The notes under the pieces were generated by a model. The model saw nothing but the letters and a program-made list of their open reading frames with translations, did not search any database and was not told where the DNA came from. The position numbers were made by a program, and so were the translations under genes. Positions 25,109-35,089 of a stretch of DNA of 64,000 nt are shown here, piece after piece (position 1 is the stretch's first letter; each line of letters starts with the position of its first letter). The stretch spans positions 1,302,001 to 1,366,000 of the forward strand of contig NZ_CP078079.1 in assembly GCF_020809045.1 (NCBI RefSeq), in the 5' to 3' direction. The stretch is from Pseudarthrobacter sp. L1SW. Its GTDB lineage: Bacteria; Actinomycetota; Actinomycetes; Actinomycetales; Micrococcaceae.

Positions 25109-25675
25109 ATGTCACGCACAAAGAAGATGACCCTCGGCCTGTCAGCTGCGGCGCTGGTCCTTGGCGCCGGTATCGGAGTTGCCGGCATGGCCTCCGCCAC
25201 CACAACCCCCACTCCCACACCCAGTGCCAGCTCCAGCGCGTCCGCGGACGGGAGCACCGGCACCGCCCCCGGCGGAGGCATGGGCAAGCACGGCGGCCGG
25301 GGCGGCGAGCGGGGCGTGGCCCAGGCTTCCGCGCTCGCGGAGAAGCTCGGCGTAGACGAGGCCAAGGTGACGGAGGCGCTCCAGGCCTTCCGCGAAGCCA
25401 ACAGGCCCACCACCCCGCCGGCGGAGGGGGAGAAGCCGGACGCCGCCGCACGTGACGCCGCCCTGGCCAAGTCGCTTGCCGAGTCGCTGGGCATCGAGGA
25501 GTCCAAGGTCACCGCCGCGCTGGAGGAGCTCCGCACCGAGAGGCAGGCTGCGAAGGCTGCCGCCCTCAAGACCCGGCTGGACCAGGCCGTCACCGAAGGA
25601 AAGCTGACGCAGGCCGAGGCCGACGCCGTCACCAAGGCGGTGGAGAACGGCGTGATCGGCGGCGGCGGTCACTGA
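25109..25675 (+). CDS. Secreted or surface helical protein of unknown function
   Basis: A 188-residue protein with a signal peptide (MSRTKKMTLGLSAAALVLGA and a likely cut near ASA at residue 30), a Thr/Ser/Pro linker and a Gly-rich patch. The mature part holds two similar helical units, AEKLGVDEAKVTEALQAFRE (near 75) and AESLGIEESKVTAALEELRT (near 120), and ends with KLTQAEADAVTKAVENG. This repeat style is common in actinobacterial exported proteins with no known role. AGGAGAC lies upstream of the ATG. It is transcribed away from tetR and ends at a strong terminator. Confidence 0.75.
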   Translation: MSRTKKMTLGLSAAALVLGAGIGVAGMASATTTPTPTPSASSSASADGSTGTAPGGGMGKHGGRGGERGVAQASALAEKLGVDEAKVTEALQAFREANRPTTPPAEGEKPDAAARDAALAKSLAESLGIEESKVTAALEELRTERQAAKAAALKTRLDQAVTEGKLTQAEADAVTKAVENGVIGGGGH

Positions 25676-25720
25676 CGCCAGCCCCGCCGGACGGCGCCTG
25701 ACTGTAGGACGGCATCGAAC

Positions 25721-25761
25721 ACAGGAAAGTCCCCGGGAACTTTTCCCGGGGACTTCCCTGT
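25721..25761 (+). terminator. Strong bidirectional terminator hairpin
   Basis: ACAGGAAAGTCCCCGGGAA (25721-25739) pairs with TTCCCGGGGACTTCCCTGT (25743-25761), one mismatch, with a short CTTT loop region. It lies between the secreted-protein gene and the convergent symporter gene. Confidence 0.8.
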
Positions 25762-25787
25762 GTGGTGCGCTGGGTGGGCGGGGGCCC

Positions 25788-27245
25788 TTAGGCCTTCGCG
25801 TCCGCCAGTTCACGCGATGCGGTATCCGTGGAGGTCCCGTCGGAAGGGGCAGTGGTGCCGGCGTTGGCAGCATCGACGTCGACAGTATCGTCCACGAAGG
25901 GCGTGCCGTTACGGGGAGCGTTGTACAGCTGCTCGTCGAGGATGCCCTGGCGCTTGGCCACGATGGTGGGGACCAGTGCCTGGCCTGCCACGTTCACGGC
26001 GGTGCGGCCCATGTCCAGGATGGGATCGATCGCCAGGAGGAGTCCGACGCCGGCCAGCGGCAGTCCCAGCGTGGACAGCGTCAGGGTGAGCATCACCACG
26101 GCGCCGGTGGTTCCGGCGGTGGCGGCGGACCCCAGGACGGACACCAGGGCGATCAGCAGGTACTGGCTGAAGTCCAGCTGGATGCCGAAGAACTGGGCCA
26201 CGAAGATCGCCGAGATTGCAGGGTAGATGGCCGCGCAGCCGTCCATCTTGGTGGTGGCGCCCAGCGGGACGGCGAAGGAGGCGTAGGCGCGGGGGACGCC
26301 CAGGCTGCGTTCGGTGACGCGCTGGGTCAGCGGCAGCGTTCCCACGGAGGAGCGGGAAACGAAGGCCAGCTGCACGGCGGGCCACACGCCGGAGAAGTAC
26401 TGCTTGACGGAGAGGCCGTGGGTGCGGACCAGGATGGGGTAGACAGCGAAGAGCACCAGGGCGAGGCCCACGTAGATGGCGAAGGTGAACTTGCCGAGGG
26501 ACCCGATGGTGTCCCAGCCGTACACCGCCACGGCGTTGCCGATCAGGCCCACGGTGCCCAGCGGTGCGATGCGGATGATCCACCAGAGCACCTTCTGGAT
26601 GACGGCCAGGGCGGAGGCGTTCAGGTTCAGGAACGGCTCGGCAGCCTTGCCCACCTTGAGGGCGGCAACACCGACGGCGATGGCAATCACCAGGATCTGG
26701 AGCACGTTGAAGCTGACGGAGGTGGTGACCGCGCCGGACTCGGCGACGGTGGAGCTGGCGCCCAGTCCCAGGAAGTTCTTGGGGAACAGGCCCACCAGGA
26801 ACGCCCACCAGTCACCGGACTTGCCGGAGTACTTGGCTTCCCCGGTGATGCCCGTGTTGGCGCCGGGCTGCAGGAGGACGCCCAGCCCGATGCCGATCAG
26901 CACGGCGATCAGGGAGGTGATGGCGAACCAAAGGAGCGTGTTCCAGGCCAGCTTCGCGGCGTTGGACACCTGGCGGAGGTTGGAGATGGAGCTGACAACC
27001 GCGGTGAAGATCAGGGGTACGACGGCGGTCTGCAGCAGGGATACATAGCTGGAGCCGATGGTCTGCAGCGTGGCGCCAAGGCCGTTGGGGCTGGCCTTGG
27101 TGCTGCCGGTGTACTTGGCCAGCAGGCCGAGGCCCAGGCCCACGATGAGGGCGGCAATGATCTGGACGCCGAACGAGCCGGCCCACTTGGGCAGCTGGAA
27201 GCCGGTCTTCCCCGCGGGGGATGGGGTGCTTGTCTGAGTGCTCAC
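25788..27245 (-). CDS. Dicarboxylate/amino acid:cation symporter (DAACS family)
   Basis: A 485-residue GltP/DctA-type symporter that takes up dicarboxylates or acidic amino acids with protons or sodium. Family segments: VVPLIFTAVVSSISNL in helix 3, SRSSVGTLPLTQRVTE (serine-rich hairpin), PLGATTKMDGCAAIYPAISA and AIDPILDMGRTAVNVAGQ in the last core helix. A polar C-terminal tail of about 55 residues is extra. The GTG start at 27245 lies six bases after TAGCGT, a leaderless arrangement. Which substrate is carried cannot be told. The 181 bp upstream to the DUF885 stop hold nothing else I can name. Confidence 0.88.
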   Translation of the reverse strand: MSTQTSTPSPAGKTGFQLPKWAGSFGVQIIAALIVGLGLGLLAKYTGSTKASPNGLGATLQTIGSSYVSLLQTAVVPLIFTAVVSSISNLRQVSNAAKLAWNTLLWFAITSLIAVLIGIGLGVLLQPGANTGITGEAKYSGKSGDWWAFLVGLFPKNFLGLGASSTVAESGAVTTSVSFNVLQILVIAIAVGVAALKVGKAAEPFLNLNASALAVIQKVLWWIIRIAPLGTVGLIGNAVAVYGWDTIGSLGKFTFAIYVGLALVLFAVYPILVRTHGLSVKQYFSGVWPAVQLAFVSRSSVGTLPLTQRVTERSLGVPRAYASFAVPLGATTKMDGCAAIYPAISAIFVAQFFGIQLDFSQYLLIALVSVLGSAATAGTTGAVVMLTLTLSTLGLPLAGVGLLLAIDPILDMGRTAVNVAGQALVPTIVAKRQGILDEQLYNAPRNGTPFVDDTVDVDAANAGTTAPSDGTSTDTASRELADAKA

Positions 27246-27251
27246 CTGAAC

Positions 27252-27257
27252 ACGCTA
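27252..27257 (-). promoter_or_regulatory. -10 box of a leaderless promoter for the symporter
   Basis: TAGCGT on the minus strand, six bases before the GTG start at 27245. Confidence 0.5.
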
Positions 27258-27426
27258 AAGCCACCCCGCATACCACGTCGAAAGAACATTGAGAAATATT
27301 ACGCGCCTCCAGTTTCATGCAGACCCAAACAACCCCGAGAAACCAAGGGTCCCAGCCGGCTATGTTACTTATTCCCGGCCAAGGTGTGCTTAATGTCTCG
27401 CAGATAGCGGCCGCGGAGCTGGCATA

Positions 27427-29109
27427 TCAGAGCAGTGCCCGCCGGAGGGTGTCCAGTCCGACAGAGCCGACATTGAGTGCGTTTGTGTGGAACTCTTTGA
27501 GGTCGAAGCCGGGCCGGGACTCGAGTTCGGCGCGGATCTGTTCCCAGAGGCGCTGGCCTACCTTGTAGGAGGGTGCCTGGCCGGGCCAGCCCAGGTAGCG
27601 GGTGAACTCGAATTTCAGCTGGCCTTCGCTGATGGGCAGGTTCTGTTTCAGGAATTGGTAGCCCTTGTCCGCGGTCCAGGTGCCGGAGCCCCAGCGTTCG
27701 GGGACCTCGAGTTCAAGGTGGACGCCGATGTCGAACACGACGCGGGCGGCGCGCATCCGCTGCATGTCCAGCATGCCCATGTGGTCGCCGGGATCGTCCA
27801 GGTAGCCAAGTTCCTGCATCAGCTTCTCGGCGTACAGTGCCCAGCCTTCGCCGTGGCCGGAGGTCCAGCACACGTTGCGCCGCCACTTGTTCAGCAGTTC
27901 CCGGCGGTAGGTGGCGGTGGCCACCTGGAGGTGGTGGCCGGGGACGCCCTCATGGTAGACGGTGGTGGTCTCGGCCCAGGTGGTGAAGGTGTCCTCGCCG
28001 GCGGGGACGGACCACCACATGCGGCCCGGGCGGCTGAAATCGTCGGACGGGCCGGTGTAGTAGATGCCTCCTTCGTCCGTGGGGGCGATGAGGCATTCGA
28101 GCTTCTTCATGACGTCGGGGATGTCGAAATGGACGCCGGCAAGCTCGGCCACCGCTTTGTCGGACAGTTCCTGCATCCACTCCCGCAGGGCTTCCTTTCC
28201 CTTCAGCTGGCGGGCGGGGTCGTTGTTCAGGATTTCCTTGGCCTCGGCGATCGTGGCGCCGGCCTTGATGGTGTGGGCTACCTGTTCCTGCTGGGCGATA
28301 AGCCGGTCAAGTTCCTCCACGCCCCAGGCGTAGGTTTCCTCCAGGTCCACGGTGGCCCCGAGGAAGGAGCGGGAGGCCAGGGCGTAGCGGGACCGTCCCA
28401 CGGCATCCTTCTCGGGCGCGGCGGGGAGCAGCTCTGTGCGGAGGAAGCCGGCCAGTCCGGCGTAGGCGCTGCGGGCGGCGGCAGCACCGGCGTCGAGCTC
28501 TTCCTGGAGGGCGGCAGGCAGGGGGCCGGCGGCGGTGGCTGCTCCGGCAGCCAGCTTCGCGAAGAACCCGTCCTCCGCGGCGTACTTGGTGACCTGCTCA
28601 ATGACGGTGTTCACTTGGCGGGCGGCGGCGACCCGGCCGGCGTCCTTCGCCTCCCGCAGGGATTCGGTGTAGCCGCTGATGGCGCCCGGAACATTGTGGG
28701 CGCGGCCGGCAATGTGCTGCCAGTCCTGCTCCGTCTCCGTGGGCATGAGGTCGAAGATCGCACGGATGTCCTGCGCAGGGGACGCAATATTGTTCAGGTC
28801 CGCGTAATCCCAGCCGGACGCGTGGATCAGCAGCTGCAGGCCCAGCCGCTCCCGCATGGCGTCCAGCGTGACGGAGTCAACGTCGTCCTCCGGTTCGAGG
28901 CCTTCGAGGTCGGTCAGGGCCTTCCGTGCTGCCTCGGCGAATCCGGCAATGCCGGCGGGGGAAAAGTCCTGGTATTCGGTTTCGTGGCCGGGAACGCCAA
29001 GGGTGGTGGCGAAGGACGGATTGAGCCTGATGAGCGTCTCGGTGTAGTCATCTGCGACGGCGTCGATGCGGGTATGCGGGCGGGCGGCAGGAGAAGTGTC
29101 TGTAGTCAC
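27427..29109 (-). CDS. DUF885-family putative metallopeptidase
   Basis: A 560-residue DUF885 protein with no signal peptide, so probably cytoplasmic. The putative zinc site is TVYHEGVPGHHLQ near residue 385 and the downstream Glu segment SGHGEGWALYAEKLM near 410, the same HExxxxH...E layout used by this family of presumed peptidases. The C-terminal LGWPGQAPSYKVGQRLWEQ is also typical. No substrate is known. The GTG start at 29109 sits six bases after TAGTCT. It follows the ACC epsilon gene by 41 bp, so read-through from that operon is possible. Confidence 0.83.
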   Translation of the reverse strand: MTTDTSPAARPHTRIDAVADDYTETLIRLNPSFATTLGVPGHETEYQDFSPAGIAGFAEAARKALTDLEGLEPEDDVDSVTLDAMRERLGLQLLIHASGWDYADLNNIASPAQDIRAIFDLMPTETEQDWQHIAGRAHNVPGAISGYTESLREAKDAGRVAAARQVNTVIEQVTKYAAEDGFFAKLAAGAATAAGPLPAALQEELDAGAAAARSAYAGLAGFLRTELLPAAPEKDAVGRSRYALASRSFLGATVDLEETYAWGVEELDRLIAQQEQVAHTIKAGATIAEAKEILNNDPARQLKGKEALREWMQELSDKAVAELAGVHFDIPDVMKKLECLIAPTDEGGIYYTGPSDDFSRPGRMWWSVPAGEDTFTTWAETTTVYHEGVPGHHLQVATATYRRELLNKWRRNVCWTSGHGEGWALYAEKLMQELGYLDDPGDHMGMLDMQRMRAARVVFDIGVHLELEVPERWGSGTWTADKGYQFLKQNLPISEGQLKFEFTRYLGWPGQAPSYKVGQRLWEQIRAELESRPGFDLKEFHTNALNVGSVGLDTLRRALL

Positions 29110-29115
29110 ATCACG

Positions 29116-29121
29116 AGACTA
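29116..29121 (-). promoter_or_regulatory. -10 box of a leaderless promoter for the DUF885 gene
   Basis: TAGTCT on the minus strand, six bases before the GTG start at 29109. Confidence 0.5.
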
Positions 29122-29150
29122 ATCGCCCGGCTGCGAAAGATCAGTCCTTT

Positions 29151-29383
29151 TCAGCCGCGGCTTCGTTTCCACGCTCCGGGGCCGGGGGTGGGGTCCAGCC
29201 TGAGCTGCTGGCGGCGGACCCAGTGCCGCACCGGCGGCTTGTCCGCGTCCGCCTGTTCGGCGCCGCCCAGGGAAAGTACGACGGCGGTCAGCGCCGCCAG
29301 TTCCTCGGCGGTCGGCTGCCCTTTGACGACGGACAGCAGGGGTTCGGCGGGTGCCTGGATCTCTTCGGGCTGGCGGGTGGGGA

Positions 29384-29387
<4 letters not shown>
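29151..29387 (-). CDS. Acyl-CoA carboxylase epsilon subunit
   Basis: A 78-residue protein typical of the actinobacterial AccE/PccE family: [21 protein letters not shown], a short acidic linker, then the basic tail [21 protein letters not shown]. Epsilon subunits bind and stimulate the alpha-beta carboxylase complex. The GTG start overlaps the beta-chain stop by 4 bp (GTGA), so the two are translationally coupled. Confidence 0.88.
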
Positions 29388-30967
<1,580 letters not shown>

Positions 30968-31104
30968 CAAGTGTCTCCGGCTCTGTAGCAGATTGATTCT
31001 GTGGTGCTGTGAATGCTGCGGGCTGTGGCGCTGTGGATTAAGTAGCTTCCACACAAAAGGCGAACCCTGCTGGCAAGTCTAGTGACGCTTCCGGCGGCGG
31101 CGGC

Positions 31105-31120
31105 TGTAGGGAACCTACAA
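31105..31120. promoter_or_regulatory. Shared ACC palindrome, copy 2
   Basis: TGTAGGGAACCTACAA; the core TGTAGG-GAA-CCTACA is a perfect palindrome. It is 138 bp upstream of accD and 70 bp upstream of the divergent SDR gene. One base differs from the copy at 20980-20995. Confidence 0.6.
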
Positions 31121-31151
31121 TTTTCTGCGCCGCCATCAGCAGCAGCCCGAT

Positions 31152-31167
31152 GTTACTTGCCGGTAAC
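31152..31167. promoter_or_regulatory. Palindrome at the SDR promoter
   Basis: GTTAC-TTGCCG-GTAAC, a 5-bp perfect inverted repeat, 11 bp before the -10 box TACAGT of the SDR gene. It resembles the TTACTTGCGG palindrome upstream of the ACC alpha gene. Possibly an operator for a TetR-type fatty-acid regulator. Confidence 0.4.
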
Positions 31168-31177
31168 TTAGTTGGGT

Positions 31178-31183
31178 TACAGT
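31178..31183 (+). promoter_or_regulatory. -10 box of a leaderless promoter for the SDR gene
   Basis: TACAGT, six bases before ATG 31190; there is no Shine-Dalgarno. Confidence 0.5.
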
Positions 31184-31189
31184 GGTGCC

Positions 31190-32077
31190 ATGACTTCGAG
31201 CAATGACGCTTCCCCTGTCTCCGGCGGACCCTACCAGGCTGCCGGTTCACTCCAGGGAAGGACCATCCTTATCTCCGGCGGGAGCAGGGGGATCGGCCTG
31301 GCAATCGCACTGCGCGCGGCGCGGGACGGCGCCAACATCGTGCTGATGGCCAAGACGGGGGAGCCGCACCCCAAGCTGGCCGGGACTGTCCATACAGCCG
31401 CCCAGGAACTGGTGGAGGCGGGCGGACAGGCGCTTCCCCTCGTGGGTGACGTGCGCAATGACGACGACGTGGCGCGGGCCGTGGCGGCTGCCGTGGAGCG
31501 GTTCGGCGGTATCGATGCCGTCATCAACAACGCTTCCGCAATTGATCTTTCCCGGACCGATGACGTGGACATGAAAAAGTACGACCTCATGCAGGACATC
31601 AATGTCCGCGGCACGTTCCTGATGTCCAAGCTGGCGCTCCCGGCACTCCGGGCCTCGGACCAGGGCCACATCCTCACGCTCTCGCCGCCGCTGAACCTCG
31701 ATCCCCGGTGGGCCGGGAAGCACCTGGCCTACACGATGGCAAAGTATGGGATGAGCCTTACCACCCTCGGCCTTGCAGAGGAGCTGAAAGCCGACGGCAT
31801 CCGGGTGAATTCGCTGTGGCCGCGCACCCTCATCGATACCGCCGCCATCAGGAACATGCCGCACGGGGACACGATCGTCCAGGCGGCCCGGGGAGCGGAG
31901 ATCATGGCGGACGCAGCCCATGCCGTGCTGACGGGCTGCAACCTCACGGACGGCGGCCGGCCAAGCGGCAATTTCTACACGGATGAAGAGGTGCTCACGG
32001 CAGCGGGGGTCACTGACTTCCGCCCGTACAGCCTTGGTGCTCCCGAAGACCAGCTGGTGCCGGACATTTTCCTGTAG
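31190..32077 (+). CDS. Short-chain dehydrogenase/reductase (HSDL2-like)
   Basis: A 295-residue classical-type SDR. The nucleotide-binding loop is ISGGSRGIGLAIALRAARDG near residue 25 and the structural motif INNASAI near 110. The active site differs a little: HILTLSPPLNLDPRW holds the catalytic Ser region and AYTMAKYGMS gives Tyr-x-x-x-Lys. The sequence resembles hydroxysteroid dehydrogenase-like 2 proteins linked with fatty-acid metabolism. ATG 31190 is chosen over the in-frame ATG 31172 because it is preceded by TACAGT plus six bases. It diverges from accD, sharing a 222-bp region with two palindromes, which suggests co-regulation with the carboxylase. Confidence 0.85.
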   Translation: MTSSNDASPVSGGPYQAAGSLQGRTILISGGSRGIGLAIALRAARDGANIVLMAKTGEPHPKLAGTVHTAAQELVEAGGQALPLVGDVRNDDDVARAVAAAVERFGGIDAVINNASAIDLSRTDDVDMKKYDLMQDINVRGTFLMSKLALPALRASDQGHILTLSPPLNLDPRWAGKHLAYTMAKYGMSLTTLGLAEELKADGIRVNSLWPRTLIDTAAIRNMPHGDTIVQAARGAEIMADAAHAVLTGCNLTDGGRPSGNFYTDEEVLTAAGVTDFRPYSLGAPEDQLVPDIFL

Positions 32078-32145
32078 CCCCCGCCGTCGTCCGCCAGGGT
32101 TCCGGCGGGCCTGCTCAACGGGCAGCCAGGGCCTGGCGGTGTCGG

Positions 32146-32151
32146 TAGAGT
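32146..32151 (+). promoter_or_regulatory. -10 box of a leaderless promoter for birA
   Basis: TAGAGT, six bases before ATG 32158; no Shine-Dalgarno is present. Confidence 0.5.
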
Positions 32152-32157
32152 TTAGCT

Positions 32158-33066
32158 ATGGATGACGCACATGCCCCCGGCACGCCACTGGACCGGAGGG
32201 CCCTCGCGGACCAGGACTTTCTGTCCGCGGCCGGCATCCCGCGGCTCGAGGTGGTTGACTCCACCGGTTCCACCAACGCCGATCTCCTCCGGTCTGTCAC
32301 CGTGGAGCCTGCGGCGTGGCCGGACATGTCCGTGCTGACCGCGGAGTACCAGACGGCGGCCCGAGGCCGCCTGGACAGGCGCTGGGAGGCGCCGCCCCTG
32401 AGCTCCGTCTCCGTTTCCGTTGTCCTGCGGCCGGCGAACGCCGAAGGAAGGCCGCTTCCCACCCAGAGCTATTCCTGGCTGTCCCTCATCGGCGCCCTGG
32501 CGCTGCGGGAAACCCTGCTGGAAACCGCCGGCCTGCCCGCAGAGTTGAAATGGCCCAACGACGTCCTGGTGCGCGGAAAGAAGATCGCGGGAATCCTGGC
32601 GCAGCTGGGTCCGATGGGGGACGGCTCCGTGCCTCCTGTCATCCTGGGAACCGGCCTGAACGTCACCCTGCAGGAGGCCGAACTCCCGGTCCCCACGGCC
32701 ACCTCCGTGGTGCTGGAATCGCCGCGCACTGCGGACCGGACGGAACTGCTGAAGAGCTACCTGCTTCACTTTGCCGTGCTCTACCGGGGTTTCTGCAACG
32801 CCGACGGCGACCCGGCGGCGGGCCTGGCAGGCGGCCAGTCACTGCATAAGCGCGTGGAAGGCGTTATGACCACCCTCGGCAAGCAGGTGCGGGCGCAGTT
32901 GCCGGGCGACCACGAAATCATCGGCCACGCATCCCGCCTCGACGAGTACGGATCGCTGCTGGTGGTGGACCGGGAGTCCAGGGAGCACGTGGTGACGGCC
33001 GGTGACGTGGTGCATCTGCGTCCGTGGAATTCCCCGGACGCTTCCGGCCAGGGCGGTTATGCGTAA
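32158..33066 (+). CDS. birA: Biotin-[acetyl-CoA-carboxylase] ligase
   Basis: A 302-residue BirA catalytic domain without the N-terminal DNA-binding domain of E. coli BirA. It joins biotin to the carrier Lys of the ACC alpha chain through biotinyl-AMP. Motifs: EVVDSTGSTNADL, the biotin loop AARGRLDRRWEAP near residue 68, LKWPNDVLVRGKKIAGIL near 140, and the C-terminal SH3-like part. Its position next to accD/accE matches its role. It overlaps the next gene by 8 bp. Because it lacks the helix-turn-helix, it cannot be the regulator that reads the ACC palindromes. Confidence 0.93.
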   Translation: MDDAHAPGTPLDRRALADQDFLSAAGIPRLEVVDSTGSTNADLLRSVTVEPAAWPDMSVLTAEYQTAARGRLDRRWEAPPLSSVSVSVVLRPANAEGRPLPTQSYSWLSLIGALALRETLLETAGLPAELKWPNDVLVRGKKIAGILAQLGPMGDGSVPPVILGTGLNVTLQEAELPVPTATSVVLESPRTADRTELLKSYLLHFAVLYRGFCNADGDPAAGLAGGQSLHKRVEGVMTTLGKQVRAQLPGDHEIIGHASRLDEYGSLLVVDRESREHVVTAGDVVHLRPWNSPDASGQGGYA

Positions 33067-33658
33067 AGACCTCGTTCCGGGCGAGCAGGTGATTGTCACC
33101 ACCCGCCCGCAGCCGAGGAAGCTGGCCGGGGCAGCCGCAGCCTTCATCTTTTCACCGGCACTAGCCGCGTTCGCTTCCGCCTGGGCCACGCGCGGGGAAG
33201 CGGCAAGGCTCATTCCAGCCCTGGCTCCGCGGTGGACCCCGTGGCTGGTGGCCGGCTTAGTCCTGGCGGTGGCGGGGGTCTGGCTGGGTTACTGCCTGCC
33301 GCGGCTGCTGCGCTGGCAGGGCACCAGGTACACGCTCACCAGCCGGCGGCTTGTTGCCCGCTCCGGCATCCTGCGGCGGCGGGACCAGCAGGTGAACCTT
33401 GCTTCGGTGCGCAACCTGACTGTCCACGAATCGGTACTTCAGCGCCTGTTGCGTTCCGGGAATATATCCTTGGAAACCGGGTATCAGGGCGTGGTGACAT
33501 TCCAGGACGTGCCGGAGGTTGCCAGGTTCCGGGACTTCATCCTTGATGCCATTGAGGAATTGCCCGACGAACGTGACGGCCAAGCCGGCGGAACCATGGA
33601 TGGTCCAGCCGGAGCATTGCCATGGGAGCTGAGAGAAGGTGGACGGGATGAACGATGA
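33059..33658 (+). CDS. Membrane protein with bacterial PH domain (DUF304 type)
   Basis: A 199-residue protein. After VPGEQVIVTTRPQPRKL come two hydrophobic helices (AGAAAAFIFSPALAAFASAWA and PWLVAGLVLAVAGVWLGYCL), then a cytoplasmic bacterial PH domain: RYTLTSRRLVARSGILRRRDQQVNLASVRNLTV, ending with VPEVARFRDFILDAI. These domains are common beside birA in actinobacteria but have no proven role. It overlaps birA by 8 bp and the cyclase by 11 bp, so the three genes form one operon. Confidence 0.85.
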   Translation: MRKDLVPGEQVIVTTRPQPRKLAGAAAAFIFSPALAAFASAWATRGEAARLIPALAPRWTPWLVAGLVLAVAGVWLGYCLPRLLRWQGTRYTLTSRRLVARSGILRRRDQQVNLASVRNLTVHESVLQRLLRSGNISLETGYQGVVTFQDVPEVARFRDFILDAIEELPDERDGQAGGTMDGPAGALPWELREGGRDER

Positions 33659-34772
33659 GGACCAGCAGGAGAGCGTGGACTCCATCACAGCCCCGCCAGC
33701 TATCGATTCCCACCCCGCCACCGGCACGATGTCCGCCGAGCGGCTTGCAATGAAGGCCCTGGAGGCCCGGCTGCTGGGCGGCGAACGCAAGCTCCGGCGC
33801 CGTGAAGTCGCCGCCGGAGCCGGGTTGTCGCTGCTGTCCGCGCGCAAACTGTGGCGTGCCCTCGGTTTCCCCAACTTCGGCGATGAGGACGTGGCGTTCA
33901 CCGAACGCGACCAGGAGGCACTCTCCACAGTGGTGGACCTTGTCCGCTCGGGGAAGCTGACTGAGGAGGCCGCCATCTCCATCACCCGTTCCATCGGGCA
34001 GATGACGGACCGGATGGTGGTGTGGCAGATCGAAGCCCTCGTGGAAGACATGGTCCACGAACAGGGCGTCACCGACGCCGTAGCCCGCAAGCGCCTGGTC
34101 AACGAACTTCCCGGTCTGGTGGATGCGCTCGAGGAAATCCTGGTCTACTCCTGGCGGCGCCAGCTCAATGCAGGCGTCCAGCGGCTCGCCGTCCGGGCCG
34201 AAGCAGGCCTGCAGGCCAGCGAAGAGGGCCGGGAGGGCGACGAAGACGATGCGCCGCTGCCGCTTGCCCGTGCCGTAGGTTTCGCTGACCTGGTTTCGTA
34301 CACCAGCCTGTCCCGCCGGATGAACGAGAAAACACTGGCCCGGCTGGTCCAGCGCTTCGAAAACAAGTGCGCGGAGATTATTTCCGTGGGCGGCGGCCGG
34401 CTGGTGAAGACCGTCGGCGACGAAGTTCTCTACATCGCCGAAACTCCTGCCGCCGGCGCCGAGATCTCACTGGCCCTGGCGCAGGCCTTCACCGAGGACG
34501 AGATCCTTCCCGAAGCGCGGGTGGCCATGGTGTGGGGAAGGATTTTGTCCAGGCTCGGTGACATCTATGGACCCACCGTAAACCTGGCCGCGCGCCTCAC
34601 CACCCTTGCGGATCCGGGCACCGTGCTGGTGGACTCAATGACCGCCTCGGCCCTGGAACACGATGAACGTTTCGTGCTGGAGCCACAGCCGCCCGAAAAC
34701 GTCCGCGGCTTCGGCGAAATCCGCCCCGTCCGGCTGGGGCGCGGGCTGGGCAAGGGCCTGGTGGTGGACTAG
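33648..34772 (+). CDS. Class III adenylate/guanylate cyclase
   Basis: A 374-residue soluble class III nucleotidyl cyclase. Residues 45-100 look like a winged-helix module (LRRREVAAGAGLSLLSARKLW, then GFPNFGDEDVAFTERD), followed by a helical domain. The catalytic domain starts near 200: FADLVSYTSLS (first metal Asp), VKTVGDEVLY (second metal Asp) and GPTVNLAARLTTL (Asn for the transition state). Key catalytic residues are present, so it is probably active, making cAMP. The order accD - birA - cyclase also occurs in Streptomyces. ATG 33648 has GAAGG 8 bases upstream; GTG 33639 is the alternative. Confidence 0.88.
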   Translation: MNDEDQQESVDSITAPPAIDSHPATGTMSAERLAMKALEARLLGGERKLRRREVAAGAGLSLLSARKLWRALGFPNFGDEDVAFTERDQEALSTVVDLVRSGKLTEEAAISITRSIGQMTDRMVVWQIEALVEDMVHEQGVTDAVARKRLVNELPGLVDALEEILVYSWRRQLNAGVQRLAVRAEAGLQASEEGREGDEDDAPLPLARAVGFADLVSYTSLSRRMNEKTLARLVQRFENKCAEIISVGGGRLVKTVGDEVLYIAETPAAGAEISLALAQAFTEDEILPEARVAMVWGRILSRLGDIYGPTVNLAARLTTLADPGTVLVDSMTASALEHDERFVLEPQPPENVRGFGEIRPVRLGRGLGKGLVVD

Positions 34773-35089
34773 CAGGGACGCCGTGCACGCGGAGGACCTT
34801 CGCGGGCAAACAGTTTATCCAGTTGTTGGTCTATCACGGTACAGTTGGTGCGGCGGCAATGCTGAACCTCTGGTGTGGGTAGGGCTCCCCATCGCGGCAG
34901 GAAGCGCCGGTAGGTAAGCTTGCCACCGGACAAACGCTGCCTCGCCCGGGTCCCTGCGCCCGGGCCCGGCGTGCCAACAATGTCAGGTCTCTGTTGCTCC
35001 CACCGGGGGCGGCGAAAAATCAAGGGCCGGGTAGCACCCCTGGCCTGTCAGCTGCCTGCGGCAGCGGTAAGTCGGGGGATAGTAACGCT
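34773..35089 (+). promoter_or_regulatory. 317-bp intergenic region with the promoter of the surface-protein locus
   Basis: No gene is seen in this stretch. Near the right end, GATAGT (35078-35083) lies six bases before the GTG start at 35090, a near match to the leaderless -10 pattern. The perfect palindrome GCTGCC-TGC-GGCAGC (35051-35065) covers the expected -35 side and may be an operator. A GC-rich repeat of CCCGGG sequences lies around 34945-34970. No clear terminator for the cyclase gene was found. Confidence 0.45.
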
